DNA from: Rhodoferax sp.
Lineage (GTDB): Bacteria; Pseudomonadota; Gammaproteobacteria; Burkholderiales; Burkholderiaceae_C
Assembly: GCA_030683195.1 (NCBI GenBank)
Contig: JAUXQA010000265.1
Span: 1-25,393 of the forward strand
Direction: 5' to 3'
Length of the DNA stretch: 25,393 nucleotides
Shown here: piece by piece, positions 14,128 through 20,497 of the stretch
How the letters are laid out: each line of letters opens with the position of its first letter
Numbering within the stretch: the first letter of the stretch is position 1
Translations under genes and position numbers: made by a program
Notes under the pieces: model-generated
Databases searched by the model: none
The model's input: the letters and a program-made list of their open reading frames with translations, nothing else
Told to the model about the DNA's origin: nothing

Positions 14128-15705
14128 TTAGAAAAGCATCTCTTGCAGATGCTCCCGAACTGACGGAACGTGGATCACCTTCTTCACGACACCAATGGGT
14201 TTCGTAATGGTGATGAGGGTCGTCGGCACATCGGTGCCAGCTTCCCTGAATGCGCCTGGTGCAATATCTTGGACGTCTGCATTCATGCTGGCCAGGTACT
14301 CGCGGAAAGAATGCGCCGGTCGCGTGTCATGGTCGCGCCATTGGGTTGAGGCAATGGCAACAAGCTTGCCACCCGCTTTGACGAACCCCATGGCATGTCG
14401 TATGTGGGCTACGTCTCGGCCAGCGCTGAACGGTGGATTCATGATGACAAAATCTAAGCTCGGAATAGCCTCGACACTCAAAAAGTCTTGGGGACCTTCT
14501 AATGCGAATCCCAGCGCCTGCAGCTTTTTGACATTCTGCGGCATGAGCTCGTAGCAAGTCATGTTGTCCTTGCCGACTATTTCAGCCGCCGCCATTGCCA
14601 AAGCGCCGCCGCCAGCATTGGGCTCCATCCCCCGCATTCCTGGGCGGATACCTGCCTTTGCCATCACCAATTGGATGACGGCGCGCGGTGTGTAGAAGAA
14701 CTCAAAATCCTTGAAAGTGAAGATCTCCCCGTTCGCAATGAGCTCATCAATCATCGACTGTGGATTCTCGGTGAAGACGTGGGCCTGGCGATGGGTGTTC
14801 CACTTCCCCCCTATCGTGTTCAGCACGTCATTAACCTTCGCGTACAGCTTTGGTGCCAAGCGACTGACAATTTTTACCTCGTTGTCAACAACGCTCAATC
14901 CGTTGAGAACACCTTGCACATCCACTGGGATACGTGTTGGGCGTACATCGAACTTACCGAACGTGGACTTCTTGTTTGCCTGGGCCAGGACCGCTTGAAC
15001 AGGCTGGCCGACAGCCCAATCCATTTTTACGGACGCAAGGAGCATCGGGTGGTGGCCCTCAAACAGCAACACAGTTGTGCTGCCCCGAGGGTCGTACAGC
15101 AAAGTGACACCGGTCAGTCCCGGCACCCCCCACTGGTGAAAGTCATTGGCTTGTGACACCAATGCTTTCTCCACTTTTTCGTTGAGAGCGTTGCGGCCGT
15201 TCACTGTCTGGACGCAAAGGTTAGCCCATGCTTGAGCGAACTGAAACAGCGTGATCGCAGCCGCAGATGCCTTCACGGTGTCCGGTTCAAAATGGGCCAG
15301 CCTTCTCAAAAGAATCCAGACGGAGTCGATATTTTGAAGCCGACCGTGTAGCACTTCAGCATCGACTGCGCGGTCGACAGGTTCGAACAGAATCTGTCCA
15401 TTGGCGCAGCTGATCGCCTTGAGACCCATGGCGGCAAGCACATGGCCTACCTGGTTGGCGTGCCGAATCTGTTCGGTCGCAGTGATGACCAGCTTGTCGC
15501 CGGTGTGATTGGCGATGAGTATGGGATCCGGGCTGCACGCGTCGTACATGTGCCGTATCGTCTCAACGCTGGTGGACTGAATGGTCCGCAGGGTGCCAAA
15601 TGAGAGGTCAATGTTGAACTCGCCGGCCCACTGGAAGATGCTTTCTACAGCCAGAATGGCGTCAATATTTGACACACTTTGAAGGAGTTTTAGATGTTGC
15701 TTCAT
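14128..15705 (-). CDS. Adenine-type SAM-dependent DNA methyltransferase-like protein, 525 aa
   Basis: The C-terminal third is a class I methyltransferase fold: motif I EPNAGGGALA (361-370) for S-adenosylmethionine, and motif IV NPPF (423-426), the amino-methylation site of N6-adenine or N4-cytosine enzymes. A preceding conserved block, YAKVNDVLNTIGGKWNTHRQ, then FFYTPRAVIQLVM, is typical of phage and plasmid methyltransferase-like proteins. Residues 1-250 are not recognised and might confer target choice. There is no restriction partner in the window, so it may be an orphan methylase used for anti-restriction or regulation. No Shine-Dalgarno is evident. Leader copy H ends about 30 nt before the ATG, and a strong terminator follows. 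Confidence 0.85.
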   Translation of the reverse strand: MKQHLKLLQSVSNIDAILAVESIFQWAGEFNIDLSFGTLRTIQSTSVETIRHMYDACSPDPILIANHTGDKLVITATEQIRHANQVGHVLAAMGLKAISCANGQILFEPVDRAVDAEVLHGRLQNIDSVWILLRRLAHFEPDTVKASAAAITLFQFAQAWANLCVQTVNGRNALNEKVEKALVSQANDFHQWGVPGLTGVTLLYDPRGSTTVLLFEGHHPMLLASVKMDWAVGQPVQAVLAQANKKSTFGKFDVRPTRIPVDVQGVLNGLSVVDNEVKIVSRLAPKLYAKVNDVLNTIGGKWNTHRQAHVFTENPQSMIDELIANGEIFTFKDFEFFYTPRAVIQLVMAKAGIRPGMRGMEPNAGGGALAMAAAEIVGKDNMTCYELMPQNVKKLQALGFALEGPQDFLSVEAIPSLDFVIMNPPFSAGRDVAHIRHAMGFVKAGGKLVAIASTQWRDHDTRPAHSFREYLASMNADVQDIAPGAFREAGTDVPTTLITITKPIGVVKKVIHVPSVREHLQEMLF

Positions 15706-15732
15706 TGATGATGGTCTGAATCAGAGACAATC

Positions 15733-15790
15733 ATCCCCCTACGGGGATGAGCGTCCCTGTAGGGTTGAAGTGAATGCAGGCGTTGCCTGC
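15733..15790 (-). promoter_or_regulatory. Bipartite leader hairpins before the methyltransferase gene
   Basis: On the minus strand, hairpin I is GCAGGC-AAC-GCCTGC (15790-15776, perfect). The linker is ATTCACTTCAA. Hairpin II pairs CCCTACAGGG with CCCCGTAGGG at nine of ten positions (15764-15737). An alternative 7-bp stem CATCCCC/GGGGATG (15750-15733) competes with it, so the element could switch between two folds near the start codon. Confidence 0.8.
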
Positions 15791-15805
15791 AGTGGGTGGT
15801 GTGCG

Positions 15806-15997
15806 CTAGGCCTGGGTGCGGCGCAGCGGGTAGACCATGTGAACTTTTGTCGCCTTTTTGGAGGTGGTTTTAGTAGGCGCTGCGGGCGCCGGCGCTGTGT
15901 GATGAAGAGTGCGCAGCATGGCCGGGTAGTTGGCCGCAATCAGATCCTTCCATTCACTGCTGATGTTGGCCCAAATGGTTGCCGTTTTCAGGCTCAT
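15806..15997 (-). CDS. Unknown small protein Ib, 63 aa
   Basis: The ATG (15997-15995) overlaps the stop of the preceding gene as ATGA, so it is translationally coupled. The N-terminus is amphipathic (MSLKTATIWANISSEWKDLI), and the C-terminus is basic and Ala/Pro/Thr-rich (APTKTTSKKATK), reminiscent of small DNA-binding or phasin-like proteins. The family is unknown. It has no leader of its own, as expected for the second gene of a coupled pair. Confidence 0.65.
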   Translation of the reverse strand: MSLKTATIWANISSEWKDLIAANYPAMLRTLHHTAPAPAAPTKTTSKKATKVHMVYPLRRTQA

Positions 15998-16227
15998 TGT
16001 GGAACTTCCTCAGTTGTGACCTGGACGATCTGCGTAGCGACCCACTGCCAGTACGACATCTGGGTCTTGTTGCTGGCAACTTGTACTTTCCACAAAGAGA
16101 TGCCGAAGTCGGGATGGCCATCAGTGCCCATGAAGGCGTAGACAGCACTGAGTTGATCCGCATTTAGTCCAGCGTCTGCCTTTTGGCGATCACTGCTGTT
16201 TTTGCGGCTTGTGAGAAGTTTGTTCAT
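15994..16227 (-). CDS. Unknown small protein Ia, 77 aa
   Basis: It starts MNKLLTSRKNSSDRQKADAG at 16225-16227, without a clear Shine-Dalgarno. The product is hydrophilic. A central segment LSAVYAFMGTDGHPDFGISL is followed by VQVASNKTQMSYWQW. The family is not recognised. It is the first gene of a coupled pair with Ib and carries a divergent leader. Confidence 0.65.
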   Translation of the reverse strand: MNKLLTSRKNSSDRQKADAGLNADQLSAVYAFMGTDGHPDFGISLWKVQVASNKTQMSYWQWVATQIVQVTTEEVPQ

Positions 16228-16239
16228 ATCAAAAAAGTT

Positions 16240-16302
16240 GGAAGACCCTGCAGCGCAGCGCCTCCCGTGAGAAAAAGTAGTCTGGATCGGCAGGCGATCC
16301 AG
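16240..16302 (-). promoter_or_regulatory. Divergent bipartite leader before gene Ia
   Basis: On the minus strand, hairpin I is CTGGATCG-CCTGC-CGATCCAG (16302-16282, perfect 8 bp). The linker is ACTACTTTTTCTCAC. A second stem GGGAG/CTTCC encloses a GC-rich loop (16266-16240). The order and spacing match the other leaders, although the sequence differs. The second stem ends 12 nt before the ATG. Confidence 0.5.
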
Positions 16303-16308
16303 TTGGGT

Positions 16309-17064
16309 TCAGGCCGTTTGCAGGTCGCGCATAGCATCGTGCTTGGTGCGTAAGGGCATCGCAAACTTGTGGCCCTTCATGAACGCCACGTAGTCTTCGG
16401 CCGCATACAGACTTTTGAAATTGGCCACATTCACAGTTGGCTTGTCTTTCATGTCATCTCGCATCACGCTGAACGAATAGCCAAGCTTTATCAGGAGGTC
16501 GCTGGCCGGCTCAACTTGAAACCGCGGCATCTGGTACTTTAAATTGCGGAAAAGTTCTTCCCCACTGAGGACATCAATGATGCGGATGACGTTCTGGCAT
16601 GAGATGGAATCACCATACCTGGCAGACTCAATTTCACCCGTAGAAGTGCGCAGTGCTTCAAGTATGAGCGGCGTCTTGAACGTTCCTGTAGAACGCCCGA
16701 TGAAGCCTGTCACGCTGTTTTCTTCGCACCAGTCGTAGCCTGTCGCCGGGTTGCCAACAAAGATGCGCAGAATTTGCTCTTGCGGCGATTCAATGGCCTC
16801 TAGAAGAATCCTGGCCACCTTACTGTCCGTGCCCGGTTGGAACCAGGTCTTTCGACTCGCACTGTGCGATTTAAATAGTTGGGTCAGCTCTTGGTAGGTC
16901 TGATACAACTCAAGTGACCCAACTGGGAAGTTGGGTACGGATTGCGACATCAGTCGACACATTTGTGCGACCGCATCGTGAACGACGTCGAAGCCGTGAC
17001 AGCTTGTGTACTCGCCATTTTTGATGACGTAGTGGCGCTGTGAATCGTTAACTGAAATTGTCAT
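16309..17064 (-). CDS. Conserved plasmid-type unknown protein J, 251 aa
   Basis: The start MTISVNDSQRHYVIKNGEY at 17062-17064 is chosen over an upstream in-frame start at 17166, because that extension would run through the leader hairpins. The central segment RIFVGNPATGYDWCEE, then VTGFIGRSTGTFKTPLIL, then SISCQNVIRIIDVLSGEELF, recalls a widespread protein family of beta-proteobacterial plasmids and integrative elements of unknown function (from memory, unverified). No enzyme motif is seen. It is soluble. Leader copy J ends 32 nt upstream. Confidence 0.75.
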   Translation of the reverse strand: MTISVNDSQRHYVIKNGEYTSCHGFDVVHDAVAQMCRLMSQSVPNFPVGSLELYQTYQELTQLFKSHSASRKTWFQPGTDSKVARILLEAIESPQEQILRIFVGNPATGYDWCEENSVTGFIGRSTGTFKTPLILEALRTSTGEIESARYGDSISCQNVIRIIDVLSGEELFRNLKYQMPRFQVEPASDLLIKLGYSFSVMRDDMKDKPTVNVANFKSLYAAEDYVAFMKGHKFAMPLRTKHDAMRDLQTA

Positions 17065-17096
17065 GGGCTGTTGCTTTCTGTCCGAACAGGCCATGG

Positions 17097-17153
17097 CCCT
17101 GACCGGGCATGGCTGCCCGAACGGGTTGTTTAGAATTGCTGGTATACGCCAGC
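17097..17153 (-). promoter_or_regulatory. Bipartite leader hairpins before gene J
   Basis: On the minus strand, hairpin I is GCTGG-CGTATA-CCAGC (17153-17138, perfect). The linker is AATTCTAAACAA. Hairpin II has outer CCC/GGG and a perfect inner CGGGCA-GCCA-TGCCCG (17125-17097). Confidence 0.8.
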
Positions 17154-17182
17154 TCGCTTTTCGCACCTGGGTGCTAGAAACC

Positions 17183-17920
17183 TTATTCTAATTCGTCCAA
17201 ATCAGAATTGGCGAGCTTGGGCCCCAACAAGCTCGGTTTTTGTGCGGGGCGCGGTGCCCGCTTCTCAATCGGCTGGGATTCGTCAGTCTGCTCGTTGACG
17301 CTTTCCTTTATTGGATGCGGCGCTGGCTTTGGTGGTCTCTTGAATATAGCGATGTGACTCACACTTTGCGCAGAAGCCGGCAGCTCCATTCCAGCGAATT
17401 CGTCGGGGGTCATTAGATCCTCTGGATGTTCCGCAAAATGGTCCGTCATTGCTTTGTCCCAGGCCAGCAAAGCTTCATGCAAGAACAAATTGATCCTGTA
17501 TTTACGCTTTTTTTGCAGCAAGGGGTCGTTTTCTGCCCTGTCCAATGCAAAGCGCAGGCGTTGTATGTGCGCCCAGGCTTCGTGCCTTTCGGTAATGCCC
17601 TCAATGTGCTTCATGCCCCTGAGATTGGAGGCCCAACGTCCAAGAACGTCCCAAAGCTCAGACACCGGATAGTCGCTCCCACCTGGCGACTGGTGCATGC
17701 AATTGGTCACAGCTATTCTGATCAGGTTTGCGACTCTGTTGCGTTTGCCATGTTCGATCAGCAGGCCCAGCAGCTCCTGCGGTACTTTGACAGGACCATG
17801 GACAAACTGACGTGGTTCTTTGCGCTTGCCCGCGCTACCGCGGCGACTCGCGCCACGCCGAGGAGGGGCATCGTCAAGGGGACCCGATGGGTAAGAGATA
17901 GAGGTATTGAGTTTGTTCAT
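17183..17920 (-). CDS. Unknown basic protein K, 245 aa
   Basis: It starts MNKLNTSISYPSGPLDDAPP at 17918-17920. The N-terminal 40 residues are Arg/Lys-rich (APPRRGASRRGSAGKRKEPR), suggesting nucleic-acid contact. A helical middle region (about 45-165, with NLRGMKHIEGITERHEAWAH) follows, and the last 70 residues are Pro- and charge-rich and probably disordered. I do not recognise the family; a plasmid regulatory or replication-associated role is conceivable only from composition. Its upstream region has CAAC/GTTG followed by GGCG/CGCC, a degenerate candidate for the leader. Confidence 0.7.
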   Translation of the reverse strand: MNKLNTSISYPSGPLDDAPPRRGASRRGSAGKRKEPRQFVHGPVKVPQELLGLLIEHGKRNRVANLIRIAVTNCMHQSPGGSDYPVSELWDVLGRWASNLRGMKHIEGITERHEAWAHIQRLRFALDRAENDPLLQKKRKYRINLFLHEALLAWDKAMTDHFAEHPEDLMTPDEFAGMELPASAQSVSHIAIFKRPPKPAPHPIKESVNEQTDESQPIEKRAPRPAQKPSLLGPKLANSDLDELE

Positions 17921-18036
17921 CCGTGAGGCGGTGGGTGTGCGGGCGACGATTCAGGGCGCCGAGACGCGACGAAACAACGACTTCAGTTGTGGTTCAGGAA
18001 TTGTCGCCGGAATCCCCCTTTCCTCGCTCAAACCAA

Positions 18037-18082
18037 AAAACCCCCTGTTTCTTCGGCTTTAGCCTTAAAAACAGGGGGTTTG
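18037..18082 (-). terminator. Rho-independent terminator after gene L
   Basis: AACCCCCTGTTT (18039-18050) is the perfect partner of AAACAGGGGGTT (18069-18080). On the minus strand the stem is followed by TTTTTTGG. The loop itself contains AGGC/GCCG pairing. It lies about 35 bases after the stop of gene L at 18115. Confidence 0.9.
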
Positions 18083-18114
18083 GTGAAAACGAATGGTGTC
18101 GTGCCAAGAAATTG

Positions 18115-18525
18115 TCAGGGCAGAATCGACTGCAGCTTCATAACCCGCACAGCGGAGCGCATTTGACGGGCTTCACTCAAATAACGCTTGGTTTCCAAGT
18201 AATGCGTTTCTTCCATAAAAACTGGGCACTGCTCGAAGTACCCTGCACTTCTGAATGCGCAGTATTGCGCTGGTGTCAACGGATGCTCAAGACGAAGGTA
18301 GGCCCTCAGACTTGCGACCTTTTTTCGATGATGCGATACCCATCGCAAACAATTTGTAATCCGCGTTTCAAAGAAACGGGCATGCCCCTTCTCGCACTCG
18401 CGCGGAGCCCAAAGTTTATTAATCAACTCCTGCTGCGCGCTGTATCGCGCAGCCAAGCCAGATTGTTCGGTGCTCAGCCCAAGCAAACGGTATTTCTCGT
18501 AATGGAATTTTCTGTGTTTCTGCAC
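18115..18525 (-). CDS. Unknown protein L, 136 aa
   Basis: The frame opens with a GTG at 18525-18523 (MQKHRKFHYEKYRLLG), with AGAGAAA about seven bases upstream. The protein is basic, helical and rich in Tyr, His and Arg, with scattered Cys (CEKGHARFFETRITNC, then YFEQCPVF). No motif can be named. Leader copy L ends 26 nt before the GTG. It is transcribed divergently from the 18866 operon. Confidence 0.7.
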   Translation of the reverse strand: MQKHRKFHYEKYRLLGLSTEQSGLAARYSAQQELINKLWAPRECEKGHARFFETRITNCLRWVSHHRKKVASLRAYLRLEHPLTPAQYCAFRSAGYFEQCPVFMEETHYLETKRYLSEARQMRSAVRVMKLQSILP

Positions 18526-18551
18526 AATGAATTTCTCTAAAAAAATCCATT

Positions 18552-18605
18552 CCCCTGTTGAGGAATAGATTCCCCAAGGGTGGTTGAAAATGCTGGATCC
18601 CCAGC
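18552..18605 (-). promoter_or_regulatory. Bipartite leader hairpins before gene L
   Basis: On the minus strand, hairpin I is GCTGG-GGAT-CCAGC (18605-18592, perfect). The linker is ATTTTCAACCA. Hairpin II has outer CCC/GGG and inner GGGGAA-TCTA-TTCCTC (18580-18552). It is nearly the mirror of copy M on the other strand. Confidence 0.75.
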
Positions 18606-18724
18606 TGGCATTCGGGCGTGACTTACGCTCAAAAGTGCTGAATTATGACATTGGACAGCACCAATTTGGGCCATCATTGATCAACGAGATCGCCGAAGCT
18701 ATGAACCAAAGAATATTTTTTGCT

Positions 18725-18730
18725 TATACT
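18725..18730 (+). promoter_or_regulatory. Possible -10 element of the 18866 operon
   Basis: TATACT (18725-18730) is close to the -10 consensus and lies in the AT-rich centre of the divergent region. No good -35 is seen at 17 bases. A start near 18737 would place hairpin I (18754) close to the 5' end of the RNA. Confidence 0.35.
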
Positions 18731-18753
18731 AAGTACATCTTTTTTTAGATAGA

Positions 18754-18825
18754 GCTGGCTTTCCAGCATTCATAACGGGCGCAAGCCTGAACAATTACCC
18801 ACAGGGGCTCACTGCTCCTACGGGT
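18754..18825 (+). promoter_or_regulatory. Bipartite leader hairpins before the 18866 operon
   Basis: Hairpin I is GCTGG-CTTT-CCAGC (18754-18767, perfect). The linker is longer than usual, about 29 nt, ending GAACAATT. Hairpin II has outer ACCC/GGGT and inner AGGGGC-TCACT-GCTCCT (18797-18825, one G-U). It ends 40 nt before the ATG. This is the only clear plus-strand copy, which shows that the element follows gene direction. Confidence 0.75.
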
Positions 18826-18865
18826 GCATGGGCCTTCTGTTGGATAACTCCAAAGAAAGTTTCCT

Positions 18866-19690
18866 ATGTTTGATCATGAAGAATTGGCCAAAAGTTGGCT
18901 GCGTAGCAACGTCCGTGCGAACATTCCCGCCAACGCGAGAACCTACCGCTCAACGACACTCTCGAATCGGTCATGCACAAGTTCAATGGGGTTCAAGACC
19001 GATCATCCAGACTTCATTGGAACGGTGATTAAGTCAAATCCTGAATTCAAGGTTGTGAAATCGGGGCGAACAGAGTTTGTGATCATCGACCCAACGGTCC
19101 TGCGTGCAGAACTGCACGAGGGCTCAAAGGTCAGCATCATCCCCTACGCCAGACGCCATTTCAATGGTCGGCGTCTGACTGACCCTGAGCCGGTGATTGA
19201 TTCATCGGGCGTCAGAATGTCGGTCATCAAGATCGGCTCTTCAGTTTCCGAAATTCCTGTTGAGAAACCAAAAAGCAAACTGGGGTTGCACCTGCTGGAC
19301 AACCTGCAGCGCATGAGTTGCCCTGATGGCATTCGCGTCGTGAGCAACCTCCTGGTTGACGTCGGAGCTAAAAATTTCCGCTTCGTTGATGTCGATTTTG
19401 ACAATACGGAAAGCAAGGGTGATCTGCAGTTCATTTTCGATTGCAGCAACCTGAAATTTTCAGGGCGTGTCACAGTCGGCGTGGACCGGGGCCTCGGTCT
19501 GTTCTACATCGAGATGCACAAGGTCAACGATAACCATCCAGACATCCTGCAGCACCGCTGCGAAGGTGTTTGTCTGGATTCACTGGCAGAAGTTCTCAGC
19601 ACCCTGCTGTGCGACGGTGAATGGCGATTTGCCAAGGTTGAGGTGTTGCACCGTGCCAAGGTGAAGCAACTGGCCAGCGTGAACTCATGA
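18866..19690 (+). CDS. Unknown protein M with possible KfrB-like segment, 274 aa
   Basis: The ATG at 18866 is preceded by AAAGAAAG about eleven bases upstream. Residues about 45-95 (HPDFIGTVIKSNPEFKVVKS, then FVIIDPTVL and GSKVSIIPYARR) resemble the short beta-rich KfrB-type module found in plasmid-encoded proteins; the resemblance is faint and not verified. The C-terminal half (about 130-270) is a second mixed alpha/beta region that I do not recognise. The stop overlaps the next start as ATGA, so the two genes are coupled. Confidence 0.75.
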   Translation: MFDHEELAKSWLRSNVRANIPANARTYRSTTLSNRSCTSSMGFKTDHPDFIGTVIKSNPEFKVVKSGRTEFVIIDPTVLRAELHEGSKVSIIPYARRHFNGRRLTDPEPVIDSSGVRMSVIKIGSSVSEIPVEKPKSKLGLHLLDNLQRMSCPDGIRVVSNLLVDVGAKNFRFVDVDFDNTESKGDLQFIFDCSNLKFSGRVTVGVDRGLGLFYIEMHKVNDNHPDILQHRCEGVCLDSLAEVLSTLLCDGEWRFAKVEVLHRAKVKQLASVNS

Positions 19691-20061
19691 GCGGGGTCAT
19701 ATCGGCCGCGTTGACGGTTCGCTCCGTTCCTTTGACAGACGGCGACCTGGGTCTTCCCTGGACGTGTTCGGCCAACACCAACCACAATACCGACGGTGTC
19801 ATGGTTTCGCGCTTGAACCCTGCCGGCAAGACGGTACAGGTTCTGGCGGTTCGCTTTCAGGGGACGGTCGCATCGATGTGCGCGGAACCGCTGGCAGCGG
19901 AGGTGATACATCGCGTGCAGTCGCACACCCTGCTTTTGCTGATGGTGAAACGACTGATTGGTTTTTTGGATGTGGCCGCTGACGATGGCGCCTATGACCA
20001 GGAAATTGAAGCCATCAAAAAGCAGATAGCGCTCCTCGAAGGGGTGACCATCAGGACTTGA
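19687..20061 (+). CDS. Unknown protein coupled to gene M, 124 aa
   Basis: It starts inside the stop of gene M (ATGA at 19687-19690). The product has a beta-rich front half (SAALTVRSVPLTDGDLGLPW), a hydrophobic stretch (SHTLLLLMVKRLIGFLDVA, about 80-98) and a charged C-terminal helix (YDQEIEAIKKQIALLEG). No family is recognised. A strong terminator follows at 20125. Confidence 0.7.
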   Translation: MSGVISAALTVRSVPLTDGDLGLPWTCSANTNHNTDGVMVSRLNPAGKTVQVLAVRFQGTVASMCAEPLAAEVIHRVQSHTLLLLMVKRLIGFLDVAADDGAYDQEIEAIKKQIALLEGVTIRT

Positions 20062-20068
20062 GACATGG

Positions 20069-20098
20069 CTCCGAGGGCGACGATCGCCCTTGGGGGAG
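20069..20098. promoter_or_regulatory. Orphan leader-type hairpin II
   Basis: CTCC-GA-GGGCGA-CGA-TCGCCC-TTGG-GGAG folds like hairpin II of the leader family, with a perfect 6-bp inner stem. It is not followed by a convincing gene. On the plus strand only a 23-codon frame runs from ATG 20065 into the terminator. On the minus strand it faces the back of the 19687 gene. GCGC-ATTCG-GCGC beside it (20102-20114) could serve as hairpin I in minus orientation. Confidence 0.4.
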
Positions 20099-20124
20099 AC
20101 GCGCATTCGGCGCACCAAAAAGAT

Positions 20125-20171
20125 AAGCCCACCCCGGCAACCTTATAGGTTGCCGGGGTGGGCTTTTTTTT
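20125..20171 (+). terminator. Strong Rho-independent terminator after the 18866-20061 operon
   Basis: AAGCCCACCCCGGCAACC (20125-20142) and its perfect complement across a TTATA loop form an 18-bp stem (including the T-tract bases), followed by eight T residues. Confidence 0.95.
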
Positions 20172-20497
20172 GTATATCCACATCGATTGCGCGATGTGTG
20201 AAGATCAATCCCAGAAGGGAATACGGCCCAGCTAGTTGACCTTTGGTGAAGAGTGCGGCAGAAGTCATCTTCTTGGTAAGCCCACAATTGCTCGGCGTCG
20301 TCATAGCTGCGAACTCCTTCACTGACAAGGATGTTGGTCACAACAAGGCGTGCAGTTTCATTGACTAAGATTCGATGGAAATTTGTATCTCAAGTTACCC
20401 ATTGGTTTTCTAATCGGCCTTACGCAAGCGGATTAGAAAACCCCGCCCCCAGGCGGTGGTCATCCCAAGTAATGAGGATGAGGGAGAAATGACCGAA
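20172..20497. other. Non-coding stretch with a 12-bp inverted repeat
   Basis: GGTTTTCTAATC (20404-20415) and GATTAGAAAACC (20431-20442) are perfect inverted copies around 15 bases. There is no T-tract, so it is not a standard terminator, although it follows the stop of the DndC-like gene by about 55 bases. A minus-strand frame 20051-20341 exists, but it runs through the operon terminator and is not supported. Confidence 0.5.

Noticed and set aside
17921..18000. Leader copy before gene K.
   Set aside because: CAAC/GTTG and GGCG/CGCC are present in the right order but are weak. It is mentioned under gene K only.
20051..20341. A 96-codon minus-strand frame after the DndC-like gene.
   Set aside because: It opens with GTG without a ribosome-binding site, runs through the strong plus-strand terminator and ends in the antisense of the 19687 gene.
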